Source: Yoonia sp. R2331 (GTDB taxonomy: Bacteria > Pseudomonadota > Alphaproteobacteria > Rhodobacterales > Rhodobacteraceae). Taken from it: DNA of 64,000 nucleotides. A model generated the notes under the pieces. The model had not been told where the DNA came from. It worked only from the letters and a program-made list of their open reading frames with translations, and searched no databases. Position 1 is the stretch's first letter. Every line of letters starts with the position of its first letter. The stretch lies in the NCBI RefSeq assembly GCF_041103235.1, contig NZ_JBGCUN010000001.1, positions 868,001 to 932,000 of the forward strand, in the 5' to 3' direction. The position numbers and the translations under genes were made by a program. Below are positions 39,854-49,477 of the stretch, one piece after another.

Positions 39854-41596
39854 TTACCAACAGCTCACCAGCACGGTTTGGTCTGCGGCGCGCAGGGTTA
39901 GGGTTTCGGGGGGCATAAAGGCGACCGTGTCGGTGGTGTCCACGGCGATGCCCGCCCCGGTCAAGGACGCCACGATCTGATCGGCATCAACAGAAAAGCT
40001 GACCTCGGGCGGCAGCACTTGCCCGCTATTGCTGCTGCGCGGCAGCAACATACCAAGGATAGCGCCGCCGTTGTCAAAGACCGGGCCACCGGCGTCGCCG
40101 GGTTGGGCGGTCAGGGCCAGACGCTTGACCTCTTCTTCGCCATTCAGGCCCCTTAGGTCGGCAAGCCGGCCAAAGGTCAGCGAAGGTGTCACCAGCACGC
40201 CGCCATAGGGGTATCCCGCGACGGCCACTTCGGACTGCAAACGCGGCACGCCGGTTTGGAAGGCAGCCACGGCAATCGGCGCCAGACGTGTGGTGGGGCG
40301 CAGCACGGCCAGCCCCAGCGCGTCGTCGCGGTGCGCCACCTCTGCATCGGTGTCGGTGTCGATGGTCAGCCGCTCGCAGCTGTCGATGGCTTCGGTCGTG
40401 GTCAGCACGCTGCCGGTGCCGTCAATGAAAAAGCCAGAGCGTGACAGGCGCGGTTTGCGCACTTGCAGACCGGCAACAAGGTCCGTGGCCTGATCTTCGT
40501 CGGGCGCCGCAATTGCGGGGTCGAGCACGCCGTTGATCCGGTCAAAGCTTGCCTTCATTTCGTCCCGGATGCGGCCAAAGCGTTCGTCATCGCCCGCAGG
40601 CCAGACCAACATATAACCCTTGATCCGGTCGTTGCGCAGATTGACGTAAGTATAGGACACCAGATCGCGGCCTTGGGCGTTGATTTCAAACTCGCGGTTG
40701 CGGCGCACGCGCTCGCCCTCGGTCGGTACGACCTCTAGCGTTTGCAGAATCTCGTAAAGTCCGAACATGCGGTTCTGATCGCCGGGCTGGCTAATCAAGA
40801 GCACCTGCGCGGGGATGTCGCCTTTGGCATCATAGCGCGCGAATGGCGGTTCATATTCGGCAAAGGCCACCACGCCGGTGGGCAGCGCGATCTCAATGCC
40901 CGCCACATCATCGCGCACCAGTTGCAGGTTCATCCCGTCCAGCACCGCGTTGTAGGCGCCGATCAGTTCTGCCCGCTGCGCGGTGGTCAGGATGCCGGTG
41001 GCCTCTTGGTTGTTGGCGATTTGCCAGCTTTCCATCGCCCCGCGCGTGCCGCGTCCGTATGATCCGTCAATCGCGCCCTGATAGTGCCCCGCCCATTTCA
41101 GCGCCACTTGCAGCAGCTCTTTTTCAGGCCGGGTCATCAACGCCTCTGAGGCGCGGGCCTGACGCGGGGTTTCATCTGGGATGGCGATCGGGGTCGGTTC
41201 CGGCAGGGGTTCAGCGACCACGGGGTCGGTCACCTCTGTCGCGCCGGGCAGGGGTTGGGCTGTGGTTTCAGCGCCGACGCCCACGGGCCAGAACTGCTGC
41301 TGAAAGTTGTTGCCAAAGGCGATAAAGCTGTCCGCCGGGATCAACCGCTGCCCGCGCAGGGACCGCAGAAGCGCGTCCGCGTCATCGGGCGCATAGGGGC
41401 CCAGCACGATCCCGTACCAGCCAGAGCCCAGATAGAACCCCGCCACGTTATCAAGTGCGGCGGCATAGGCCCGCACGCGGTCCTGCGCGGCGGTCAGGGT
41501 CGGTTGTGCCTCGACCTGGACCCAGACCGGGCTTTGGGCGGTGGCGGCTACAGCCCACCAGATCACAAAAAACGCGTAACGAATTGACTTCAACAT
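39854..41596 (-). CDS. Trypsin-like (S1/HtrA-fold) protein with degenerate catalytic triad and a peptidoglycan-binding domain
   Basis: A 580-residue exported protein. The N-terminus is a signal peptide (cleavage after AATA), followed by a SPOR-like segment (residues about 25-100), a PG_binding_1 domain (about 155-220, DGSYGRGTRGAMESWQI) and a C-terminal trypsin-like domain (about 385-560). In that domain the catalytic Ser motif GNSGGP is GDAGGP (Ala near residue 500) and the expected His motif TNxHV is TTTEAI (Glu near 400); only the Asp-like DDALGLAVL is left. It is therefore probably not a protease. It likely binds cell wall and another protein. Confidence 0.85.
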   Translation of the reverse strand: MLKSIRYAFFVIWWAVAATAQSPVWVQVEAQPTLTAAQDRVRAYAAALDNVAGFYLGSGWYGIVLGPYAPDDADALLRSLRGQRLIPADSFIAFGNNFQQQFWPVGVGAETTAQPLPGATEVTDPVVAEPLPEPTPIAIPDETPRQARASEALMTRPEKELLQVALKWAGHYQGAIDGSYGRGTRGAMESWQIANNQEATGILTTAQRAELIGAYNAVLDGMNLQLVRDDVAGIEIALPTGVVAFAEYEPPFARYDAKGDIPAQVLLISQPGDQNRMFGLYEILQTLEVVPTEGERVRRNREFEINAQGRDLVSYTYVNLRNDRIKGYMLVWPAGDDERFGRIRDEMKASFDRINGVLDPAIAAPDEDQATDLVAGLQVRKPRLSRSGFFIDGTGSVLTTTEAIDSCERLTIDTDTDAEVAHRDDALGLAVLRPTTRLAPIAVAAFQTGVPRLQSEVAVAGYPYGGVLVTPSLTFGRLADLRGLNGEEEVKRLALTAQPGDAGGPVFDNGGAILGMLLPRSSNSGQVLPPEVSFSVDADQIVASLTGAGIAVDTTDTVAFMPPETLTLRAADQTVLVSCW

Positions 41597-41771
41597 TTCA
41601 GTTCCAGAATCCCCTTGCCGCTGGCAGCGCGGCGTTTGGCGGGCAAACTAGCAAAAAAGCAATGGGTTGCAGCACAAATCGTCGTGTGGCCTGTCCTTTT
41701 AGGGGGGCTGTGCTCATTGACCCTCAATCCGCGCGGGCCTATTGAACGCGGGACCAAGGAATGAGGGCGAG

Positions 41772-42692
41772 ATGGCCGAGACACCACGCAGTTTTCAGGG
41801 AATTATCCTGGCTTTGCAGTCTTATTGGGCGCGTCAGGGCTGTGCCGTGTTGCAGCCCTATGACATGGAGGTGGGCGCTGGCACGTTCCACCCGGCCACA
41901 ACCCTGCGCGCGCTGGGCAGCAATGCCTGGTCGGCGGCCTATGTGCAGCCGTCGCGCCGGCCGACGGATGGGCGCTATGGCGAGAACCCGAACCGGTTGC
42001 AGCACTACTATCAGTATCAGGTGATCATCAAACCCAGCCCACCGGATTTGCAGGCGCTTTATCTGGGATCGCTTGAGGCGATCGGGATTGACGCCAGCCT
42101 GCACGATATCCGCTTTGTGGAAGACGATTGGGAAAGCCCGACGCTGGGCGCCTGGGGGCTGGGCTGGGAAGTTTGGTGCGACGGTATGGAAGTCAGCCAG
42201 TTCACCTATTTCCAGCAGGTGGGCGGCCACGATTGCCATCCCGTCAGCGGAGAGCTGACCTATGGGTTGGAACGGCTGGCGATGTATATTCTGAACGTGG
42301 ATCACGTGATGGATATGCCGTTCAATGACCCGCAAAGCCCGATCCCGCTGACCTATGGCGATGTCTTCAAGCAGACCGAGGAAGAATACGCGCGCTGGAA
42401 CTTTGATGTGGCTGACACCGACACATTGTTGCAGCACTTCAAGGATGCAGAGGCCGAATGCGCCCGCATTCTGGCAGAGCCCGCCGTCGACCCCAAGACC
42501 GGCAAGACCATCGTGATGGCGCATCCCGCTTACGATCAGGCAATCAAGGCCAGCCATGTGTTCAACTTGCTGGACGCGCGCGGCGTGATCTCCGTGACCG
42601 AACGGCAGGCCTATATCGGGCGGGTGCGCGCGCTGGCCAAGGCCTGTGCCGATGCCTTTGTCACCACGCCCGCCGGGGGTGCCGCTGCGTGA
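41772..42692 (+). CDS. glyQ: Glycyl-tRNA synthetase alpha subunit
   Basis: Catalytic class II subunit (alpha) of the bacterial alpha2beta2 glycyl-tRNA synthetase; 306 residues. The family motifs are clear: [27 protein letters not shown] near residues 23-49, then [14 protein letters not shown] and the LERLAMYI segment. The start at 41772 gives the usual AETPRSFQ N-terminus. Its stop overlaps the GTG start of the FkbM-type methyltransferase (GTGA), so glyQ and glyS are separated by two coupled genes. Confidence 0.97.
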   Translation: MAETPRSFQGIILALQSYWARQGCAVLQPYDMEVGAGTFHPATTLRALGSNAWSAAYVQPSRRPTDGRYGENPNRLQHYYQYQVIIKPSPPDLQALYLGSLEAIGIDASLHDIRFVEDDWESPTLGAWGLGWEVWCDGMEVSQFTYFQQVGGHDCHPVSGELTYGLERLAMYILNVDHVMDMPFNDPQSPIPLTYGDVFKQTEEEYARWNFDVADTDTLLQHFKDAEAECARILAEPAVDPKTGKTIVMAHPAYDQAIKASHVFNLLDARGVISVTERQAYIGRVRALAKACADAFVTTPAGGAAA

Positions 42693-43345
42693 GCCTTGCC
42701 CGCACCTTTGCCCATCACTGGCGCAATGTGACCGGCCAGAAGGCCGCGGCACAGCGTGCAGCACAGGACGCCTTTGCAGTGGCCTGCGCGGGGTTGGGCG
42801 CGGGCGATCTGGCGATTGATCTGGGTGCGAACCGAGGGATTTTCACCCAAAAGCTGGCTGAAACCGGCGCGGATGTGGTGGCGTTTGAGCCGGACCCGCA
42901 TGCCTTTGCAGCGTTGCGTGCAGCGGTGGGGGAGTCTGGGAACGTAACGTGTCTGAATGCTGCCGCTGCGGCCAAAGCGGGCACCATGACGCTATACCGG
43001 ACGGCGGATTTTGACCGCGACCCGGACCGGCATTCGACGTCGTCGTCCTTGGTGGCGGAGAAGCGCAATGTGACGGCAGAGGCGGGAATTTCGGTCGAAG
43101 TTGTTGATTTCGTGGCCTTTCTGGAGGGGCGGGACCGTGACGTCGCGGTGATCAAGATGGACATTGAGGGCGCAGAGGTTGATCTGATGGAGGCGCTGCT
43201 GGACCATCCGGTGGCAGCACGGATAACCCAGATCTTTGTCGAGACCCATGAGCGCGCGATCCCCTCGCTGGCGGACCGGACTGCTGCGTTGAAGGCGCGG
43301 ACCAAGGGGCGGACCCGACCTGCTGTGAACTGGGACTGGCACTGA
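42689..43345 (+). CDS. FkbM-family methyltransferase inside the gly operon
   Basis: A 218-residue SAM-dependent methyltransferase: motif [30 protein letters not shown] near residues 40-70, and the later [21 protein letters not shown] motif characteristic of FkbM proteins. FkbM enzymes methylate hydroxyls of polyketides, sugars and lipids. The start is a GTG overlapping the glyQ stop, and its end overlaps the next gene by TGATG. Substrate unknown; could act on the translation machinery, given position, but that is inference. Confidence 0.88.
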   Translation: MSLARTFAHHWRNVTGQKAAAQRAAQDAFAVACAGLGAGDLAIDLGANRGIFTQKLAETGADVVAFEPDPHAFAALRAAVGESGNVTCLNAAAAAKAGTMTLYRTADFDRDPDRHSTSSSLVAEKRNVTAEAGISVEVVDFVAFLEGRDRDVAVIKMDIEGAEVDLMEALLDHPVAARITQIFVETHERAIPSLADRTAALKARTKGRTRPAVNWDWH

Positions 43346-43872
43346 TGCTGGGGCGGATTATCATAGGATTGTTGCTGATGAGTGCACTGATTGCGGGCGT
43401 CGCGATGTACTACTTTCAGGTCTATGCCTTTTATGACGAGGTCTCGGCCGAAGTTGAAAATGTGCAAATGACCAATGTGGTGACCGGGCAAGCCGAACCG
43501 ATTGTGTTCGAAAACTTCAAGGGTATCGACAGCGACAGCAGCCCTTTGCGCTATCGCGCCTGTTTCGATGTGGTCGGATCGCTGGCGATGATGACCGAAA
43601 CCTATGTGGTTCTGGAGGCGGCGACGCCGCTGGTCGCACCGGGCTGGTTTGACTGCTTTGACGCCGACCAGATCGGCGCTGATCTTGAAGCCGGGATCGC
43701 GCTACCGTTTTTGGGGCAGGAAAACGTGACCTACGGCATTGACCGGATTGTCGCCGTCTACCCCGATGGCCGGGCTTTTGCCTGGCACGAGATTAACCGC
43801 TGCGGCGAGGTCGTCTTTGACGGTGATCCCGTGCCCGCAGATTGCCCCACACCACCCGAAGGGTTGAGATAA
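43345..43872 (+). CDS. DUF6446-like membrane-anchored protein inside the gly operon
   Basis: A 175-residue protein with one N-terminal membrane segment (residues about 5-28) and a periplasmic domain of about 145 residues containing four Cys (in RACFDV, FDCFDA, RCGEVV and ADCPTP), consistent with disulfides. I recall this as the DUF6446 family found between glyQ and glyS in Rhodobacterales, with no known function. It starts on the A of the preceding stop (TGATG) and ends in TAATG overlapping glyS. Confidence 0.8.
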   Translation: MLGRIIIGLLLMSALIAGVAMYYFQVYAFYDEVSAEVENVQMTNVVTGQAEPIVFENFKGIDSDSSPLRYRACFDVVGSLAMMTETYVVLEAATPLVAPGWFDCFDADQIGADLEAGIALPFLGQENVTYGIDRIVAVYPDGRAFAWHEINRCGEVVFDGDPVPADCPTPPEGLR

Positions 43873-45917
43873 TGCCTGATCTTCTGATCGAACTCTTTTC
43901 CGAAGAAATTCCCGCGCGGATGCAGGGCAAGGCCAGTGCGGACCTCCAAAAGCTGGTGACCGATGGTCTGGTCGAGGCCGGGTTGACCTATGCCGGGGCT
44001 GCCGCCTTTGCCACGCCGCGCCGTTTGGCGCTGTCGGTTGAGGGGCTGACGGAGGCGTCAAAACCCGTGCGCGAAGAGCGCAAAGGGCCAAAGGTGGGCG
44101 CGCCAGAGCAGGCGGTGAACGGCTTTGCCCGTGGTGCGGGTGTCGAGGTCAGCGCGCTGGAAGTGCGGGCGGACAAGAAGGGCGAGGTTTATTTCGCAGT
44201 GATCGAGCGGCCGGGGCGCGACGCGGCAGAGATTGTGGCAGAGGTGCTGGAAGGGGTCGTGCGGAACTTCCCCTGGCCCAAGTCGATGCGTTGGGGCGCG
44301 GGCAGCCTGAAATGGGTGCGACCGCTGCATTCGATCATCTGCTTGCTAAGTGACGAGGGCGGGGCAAGCGTTGTGCCGCTGGAGATCGACGGAATCAAGG
44401 CCGGGGCGGAAACGCAGGGCCACCGTTTTCTGTCGCAGGGCAGCTTTGCCGTCACCGGGTTTGAGGATTACGAGGCCAAGCTGAAGCGCGCGTATGTCTA
44501 TTTGCGGCCAGAAGAACGCGCCGAGATGATCTGGCACGAGGCCACAAATCAGGCCTTTGCCCAAGGGCTTGAGGTGGTCGAGGATCGCGGGCTGCTGGCC
44601 GAGGTTGCGGGGCTGGTGGAATGGCCGGTGGTGCTGTTGGGCAAGATTGCCGATGACTTTCTGGACCTGCCGCCAGAGGTTTTGCAGACGTCGATGAAGG
44701 AGCACCAGAAGTTCTTTTCGGTGAAGGACAAGACGGGCCGGATCGTGCAGTTTGTGACCGTCGCCAATACCGAGACGGCGGATGGTGGGGCGACGATCCT
44801 GAAGGGCAATCAGAAGGTTCTGTTTGCGCGGTTGTCGGATGCAAAGTTCTTTTGGGAGAATGACTTGCGCGTGGCTCGCGCGGGGATGGACCCGTGGCTG
44901 GATGCGCTTGGCAATGTGACGTTCCACAACAAGCTGGGCTCGCAGAAGGACCGGGTGGAACGGATCACGGCACTGGCCCGTGAGCTGGCCCCGGTGGTGG
45001 GTGCTGATGCGGATGAGGCGGCAGAGGCGGCCCGGATCGCCAAGGCCGATCTTTCGTCCGAGATGGTGTTTGAGTTCCCCGAATTGCAGGGGCTGATGGG
45101 GCGATATTATGCGGAAGCGGCGGGCTCGTCGCTTGCTGTCGCGCGCTCCTCGCAAGAACATTACGCGCCGTTGGGGCCGTCTGATGACGTGCCGACCGCG
45201 CCGGTGTCGGTTGCCGTGGCGCTGGCTGATAAGCTGGACACGCTGACCGGGTTTTGGGCGATTGATGAGAAACCGACGGGGTCGAAGGACCCGTTTGCGT
45301 TAAGGCGGGCTGCGCTGGGTGTTATTCGGTTGGTGTTGGAGAATGGGCTGACAGTGCCGCTGGCGGGAATTTTCGACGAAAATTCGTGGGCGCAGGATTT
45401 GCTGTCTTTCTTCCATGATCGCCTGAAGGTTTACCTCCGCGACCAAGGCGTGCGGCACGATGTGATTGACGCCTGCATTGCGATGCCGGGGAATGATGAT
45501 CTGACCTTGCTGGTGAAGCGGGCGAAGGCCTTGCAGGCGACGCTGGAAACCGATGATGGCGAGAACCTCATTCAGGGGTTCAAGCGCGCCAATAACATTC
45601 TGTCTCAGGCCGAGGACAAGGATGGGGTGTCGTACGAATACGGGGCCGATCCGAAATTTGCGGAGCATGACGCTGAACGGGCGCTGTTTACGGCACTGGA
45701 TGAGGCGGACCGGGTGATCAAACCGGCAATGGAGGCTGAGGATTTTGGCACCGCGATGGCCGCAATGGCAGAGCTGCGCGCACCGATTGATGCCTTCTTT
45801 GAAGCGGTGCAGGTCAATGCCGACAACGACATCGTCCGGCGCAATCGTTTGAACCTGCTGAGCCGTATTCGGAGCACCTGTTTGGCTGTGGCGGATTTGA
45901 CGCTGATCAATGGTTAA
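43872..45917 (+). CDS. glyS: Glycyl-tRNA synthetase beta subunit
   Basis: tRNA-binding and structural beta subunit of the alpha2beta2 enzyme; 681 residues. The N-terminal LLIELFSEEIPARMQGKA is diagnostic, and the HD-like central part (TSMKEHQKFFSVKD; FHNKLGSQKDRVERI) and C-terminal anticodon-binding region are all present. It is translationally coupled through TAATG to the DUF6446-type gene, so its expression depends on passage through two non-synthetase genes. Confidence 0.97.
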   Translation: MPDLLIELFSEEIPARMQGKASADLQKLVTDGLVEAGLTYAGAAAFATPRRLALSVEGLTEASKPVREERKGPKVGAPEQAVNGFARGAGVEVSALEVRADKKGEVYFAVIERPGRDAAEIVAEVLEGVVRNFPWPKSMRWGAGSLKWVRPLHSIICLLSDEGGASVVPLEIDGIKAGAETQGHRFLSQGSFAVTGFEDYEAKLKRAYVYLRPEERAEMIWHEATNQAFAQGLEVVEDRGLLAEVAGLVEWPVVLLGKIADDFLDLPPEVLQTSMKEHQKFFSVKDKTGRIVQFVTVANTETADGGATILKGNQKVLFARLSDAKFFWENDLRVARAGMDPWLDALGNVTFHNKLGSQKDRVERITALARELAPVVGADADEAAEAARIAKADLSSEMVFEFPELQGLMGRYYAEAAGSSLAVARSSQEHYAPLGPSDDVPTAPVSVAVALADKLDTLTGFWAIDEKPTGSKDPFALRRAALGVIRLVLENGLTVPLAGIFDENSWAQDLLSFFHDRLKVYLRDQGVRHDVIDACIAMPGNDDLTLLVKRAKALQATLETDDGENLIQGFKRANNILSQAEDKDGVSYEYGADPKFAEHDAERALFTALDEADRVIKPAMEAEDFGTAMAAMAELRAPIDAFFEAVQVNADNDIVRRNRLNLLSRIRSTCLAVADLTLING

Positions 45918-45990
45918 CACTCCCTTGTCGCTTTAGGTTTACACAAGGCTGTCCATGCGCCTATGCTGCGCGTGAAAAAGGATCGCCGCA

Positions 45991-48546
45991 GTGCAGCAAC
46001 CGACGACATTTCAAGATGTGACGCTGATCACCAACACCGCGCCCATGTCACCGGCTGTGCATGGTGGGCGGGCGAAGTGTTTGCAGCGGCTGGTGCGGCT
46101 GGACATGCCGGTGCCGACGACAGTCGCGCTGAGTTTTGATGCCGTGAACCGCATCGCCAAGGGGCAAATGCCTGATATGGCGCAGGTTCTGGCACCCTTT
46201 GGGGATGCGCCGCTACTGTCGGTCCGGCCCAGTAGTCAGGACCCCGATTGGGGCGGGCCGGGGGCGATCCTGAACATCGGGATGAACGATGCGCGTCTGA
46301 ACCAGATGAAGGCAGAGGTGGGCGGAGCTGCGGCCTTTGCGCTTTATCTGCGGTTTGTGCAGTCTTATGCGACCCATGTGGCCCGGCTGGACCCTGAGGC
46401 GTTCGATTTCCCGCATTTGAGCGGCGAACACGCGCTGATGGCGGCGCTGGAAGCCTACGAGGAAGAGGCCGACGCAGCATTCCCGCAGGATGTGGCGGTG
46501 CAGTTGGCCGAGGTCTTGCGGTCGATGGCACGGGCCTGGGATGGCACAACGGCGCGGCTGCTGCGCGAGGCCAAGGGCGCACCGGCGGATGCGGGGCTGG
46601 GCCTTGTGGTGCAGGCGATGGCACTGGGCGTCGGGCGCGGCGAATGCGGGTCCGGTTTGATCCAATATGTCGATGGAGAGACCGGCGCGCCGCAGGTCAC
46701 GGGCCGCTATCTGAGCCAAAGCCAGGGGCGCGACGCGCTGAGCAATGCGGAGGGTGCATTCTACCTGACGACAGACCCGCGCGGGCCATCGCTGGAAGAG
46801 GCCTGCCCGGACGCTTTTGCCAAACTGCTGGCCTATGGCGATGTCTGCAGGCTGCGCCTGCGTGAAGAGATGCAGGTGGAATTCACCATTGAAAACGGGG
46901 CCTTATCGGTGCTGGACGCGGTGCGCGTGCAGCGGTCCAGCCGGGCCTCGGTGCGGATTGCGGTGGCATTGGCCGCCGACGGGGTGATCCCCAAGGACGA
47001 GGCCGTCATGCGCGTGCCAGCGGGGGCGCTGTCAGAAATGTTGCACCGGCAGGTGGACCCGGCGGCCACACGCGATGTGTTGGCGACGGGCATTGCTGCC
47101 AGCCCGGGTGCTGCCACGGGCCGGATCGTGCTGACCGCCGATGACGCGCAGGCCAGTGCGGCGCGCAGCGAGCCGTGTGTGCTGGTGCGGCGCGAAACCA
47201 CGCCGGAGGATATCCGCGGGATGCACGCGGCCCAAGCGGTGCTGACCATGCGCGGCGGCGTGACCAGCCATGCGGCTGTGATTGGCCGGGGGCTGGGTCT
47301 GCCCTGCGTCGTTGGCGCCTCTGACCTTGTGATTGATCGCAAGAAGGGCCGGGTGGTGACCCCTGACGGCCGTGTTTTTGCCGCGGGCGAGGTGATTACA
47401 GTGGACGGCACCACCGGCGATGTTTTGGCCGGTGCGCCCGATATGCTGGAGGCGGCGCTGGACGAGGCGTTTCAGACGCTTCTGTCCTGGGCCGATGAGT
47501 GCCGCGACATCGGGGTGCGGGCCAATGCCGACACACCTGCGGATGCGCAGACCGCCCAGAACTTCAAAGCCGAGGGGATCGGTCTGTGCCGGACGGAACA
47601 TATGTTCTTTGAAGGGGACCGGCTGGGTGTGATGCGCGAGATGATCTTTGCAGAAACGCCGGAAGATCGCCGCGTGGTGCTGGACCGGTTGCTGCCGATG
47701 CAGCGGGCCGATTTCAAGGCGCTGTTCGGGATCATGGCCGGGCGTCCGGTGACGATCCGGCTGTTTGACATGCCGCTGCATGAATTCCTGCCCTACGACA
47801 AAGCCGGGCAGCGCGAATTGGCCGAACAACTGGCGTTGCCGGTGCCCAAGGTGACCGAGCGGGTCGAGGCGCTGAGCGAATACAACCCGATGCTGGGGAT
47901 GCGCGGCGTGCGGCAGGGTGTGTCGGTGCCAGAGATCTATGAGATGCAGGCGCGCGCGATTTTTGAGGCCACAGCCGAGATGGCGGCCGAGGGAATCACT
48001 GTGGTGCCCGAAATCATGATTCCATTGATCAGCGCGATGCGCGAAGTGGAACTGGTCAAGGGCCGTGCTGACGCGATTGCCGCGGCTGTGCAGGCCGAGT
48101 TGAAGCAAAGCTTTGACTACAAGCTGGGTGTGATGGTCGAGACCCCACGCGCGGCGCTGCGGGCCGAGGATATCGCGCAGCATGCAGAGTTTTTGTCTTT
48201 TGGGACCAATGACTTGACCCAGATGACTTATGGGTTGAGCCGCGATGACGCGAGCCGCTTTATGAGCGCCTATGTGCAGCAGGGTGTCTATGAAGAAGAC
48301 CCGTTCCACACCCTTGATCTGGACGGTGTCGGAGAGCTGTTGGCGATTGGTGCAGCACGCGGTCGGAAGGGTCGCCCGGAGGTGGTTTTGTCAATTTGTG
48401 GCGAACATGGTGGGTCACGGTCGGCCATCGCGTTTTGCCGCGAACAGGGGTTTGACTATGTCAGCTGCTCGCCATTCCGGGTTCCGCTTGCGCGACTTTC
48501 CGCCGCGCAGCTTGCCATTGAGGCACGGAGCTTTCCCAAGATATAG
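45991..48546 (+). CDS. ppdK: Pyruvate phosphate dikinase-like protein, N-terminus divergent
   Basis: PEP synthase/PPDK-family enzyme of 851 residues (PPDK is usually 870-900). The phosphohistidine motif is complete (RGGVTSHAAVIGRGLGLPC near residue 428), as are the PEP-binding segments (GLCRTEHMFF; YNPMLGMRGVR) and the C-terminal SICGEHGG with the catalytic Cys. The N-terminal ATP-grasp is diverged: the GGKGA lysine motif is HGGRAK. It could still bind nucleotide. The start is a GTG at 45991 after AAAAGGA. Role is probably pyruvate/PEP interconversion, or a diverged paralogue with another phosphoryl acceptor. Confidence 0.82.
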   Translation: MQQPTTFQDVTLITNTAPMSPAVHGGRAKCLQRLVRLDMPVPTTVALSFDAVNRIAKGQMPDMAQVLAPFGDAPLLSVRPSSQDPDWGGPGAILNIGMNDARLNQMKAEVGGAAAFALYLRFVQSYATHVARLDPEAFDFPHLSGEHALMAALEAYEEEADAAFPQDVAVQLAEVLRSMARAWDGTTARLLREAKGAPADAGLGLVVQAMALGVGRGECGSGLIQYVDGETGAPQVTGRYLSQSQGRDALSNAEGAFYLTTDPRGPSLEEACPDAFAKLLAYGDVCRLRLREEMQVEFTIENGALSVLDAVRVQRSSRASVRIAVALAADGVIPKDEAVMRVPAGALSEMLHRQVDPAATRDVLATGIAASPGAATGRIVLTADDAQASAARSEPCVLVRRETTPEDIRGMHAAQAVLTMRGGVTSHAAVIGRGLGLPCVVGASDLVIDRKKGRVVTPDGRVFAAGEVITVDGTTGDVLAGAPDMLEAALDEAFQTLLSWADECRDIGVRANADTPADAQTAQNFKAEGIGLCRTEHMFFEGDRLGVMREMIFAETPEDRRVVLDRLLPMQRADFKALFGIMAGRPVTIRLFDMPLHEFLPYDKAGQRELAEQLALPVPKVTERVEALSEYNPMLGMRGVRQGVSVPEIYEMQARAIFEATAEMAAEGITVVPEIMIPLISAMREVELVKGRADAIAAAVQAELKQSFDYKLGVMVETPRAALRAEDIAQHAEFLSFGTNDLTQMTYGLSRDDASRFMSAYVQQGVYEEDPFHTLDLDGVGELLAIGAARGRKGRPEVVLSICGEHGGSRSAIAFCREQGFDYVSCSPFRVPLARLSAAQLAIEARSFPKI

Positions 48547-48605
48547 AGTGAAGATCGCCTGCTAACCCACTATAGGCGTTTATTATCCCGGAACTGTCGC
48601 AGTAT

Positions 48606-48624
48606 TGTTTCCATCCCGGAAACA
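48606..48624. repeat. Short perfect inverted repeat in the ppdK-hydrolase spacer
   Basis: TGTTTCC and GGAAACA are perfect complements separated by ATCCC. It lies 60 bases after the ppdK stop with no T-run, so it may be an operator for the cell wall hydrolase gene rather than a terminator. Confidence 0.5.
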
Positions 48625-48714
48625 GCGCCAGCGGGTGGGTGGACCTAAGCGTAAAGATTCCGTAAAGAGCCGCTGCTAGCGCGGAGCTTACCGCGTTTGG
48701 GTTGGGGTGATGTG

Positions 48715-49389
48715 ATGCGTTTTTCAAGCATTGGGACGAAGGCTGCGCTGTGTGCAGCTGCGATTTTTGCAAATGTGACGGCGGTCTCTGCCGAAGATCT
48801 TCTGGCGAGCCGCCTTGGTGCGTTGCTGGGCCAAGAGCGACAATCGATTGCCGTTGTCCCCGATGCGCGATTGAACGCGCTGACCACGTTGCCCTCTGCC
48901 GAGGACCGCGGGATCACCACGTCGCCTGCCACGATTTCCTATGACAATGCGTTCTTGTCCTCGATGTCGGCGCCGAGCGGCGGTGCCGAATGGCGTTGCA
49001 TGGCCGAGGCGCTGTATCATGAGGCGCGCGGCGAAAGCACCAAGGGTCTGTTCGCCGTGGGCGAGGTCATCATGAACCGCGTGGATAGCGCCGCCTATCC
49101 CAACAGCATTTGTGGCGTGGTGCATCAGGGCACGGGGCGCAAGTATGCTTGCCAGTTCACATGGACTTGCGATGGCCGCTCAGACGCGATCAACAACCGC
49201 AGCGCGTTCAACCGCGTGGGCAAAGTGGCAAAGCTGTTGATGGATGGCGCGCCGCGCGAATTGACCGCCGGGGCCACACATTACCACACCACTGCCGTCA
49301 GCCCGTCCTGGGCACGGCGTTTCCCGCAGACAGCGAAGTATGGTGTGCATATCTTCTACCGTCAGCCGACCCGCAGCGCGTCTAACTAG
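48715..49389 (+). CDS. Exported cell wall hydrolase (SleB/CwlJ type)
   Basis: A 224-residue protein with a signal peptide (cleavage near VSA|ED, residue 25) and a Hydrolase_2 domain over about residues 95-220. The catalytic Glu is in CMAEALYHEARGES (about residue 104). A pair of Cys near SICGV and YACQFTW suggests disulfides. It cuts the glycan strands of peptidoglycan; in alphaproteobacteria such enzymes act in growth or division. Start at 48715; an ATG 18 bases upstream would add six residues. Confidence 0.9.
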   Translation: MRFSSIGTKAALCAAAIFANVTAVSAEDLLASRLGALLGQERQSIAVVPDARLNALTTLPSAEDRGITTSPATISYDNAFLSSMSAPSGGAEWRCMAEALYHEARGESTKGLFAVGEVIMNRVDSAAYPNSICGVVHQGTGRKYACQFTWTCDGRSDAINNRSAFNRVGKVAKLLMDGAPRELTAGATHYHTTAVSPSWARRFPQTAKYGVHIFYRQPTRSASN

Positions 49390-49477
49390 GTCGCCTTTGC
49401 CGCCTGCGCCGTCGTGACCTGCCTTGCAGTGGGCGGGGCGGGGCAATATGCCGGTCCCGAATAACCGGGGGACCCTG

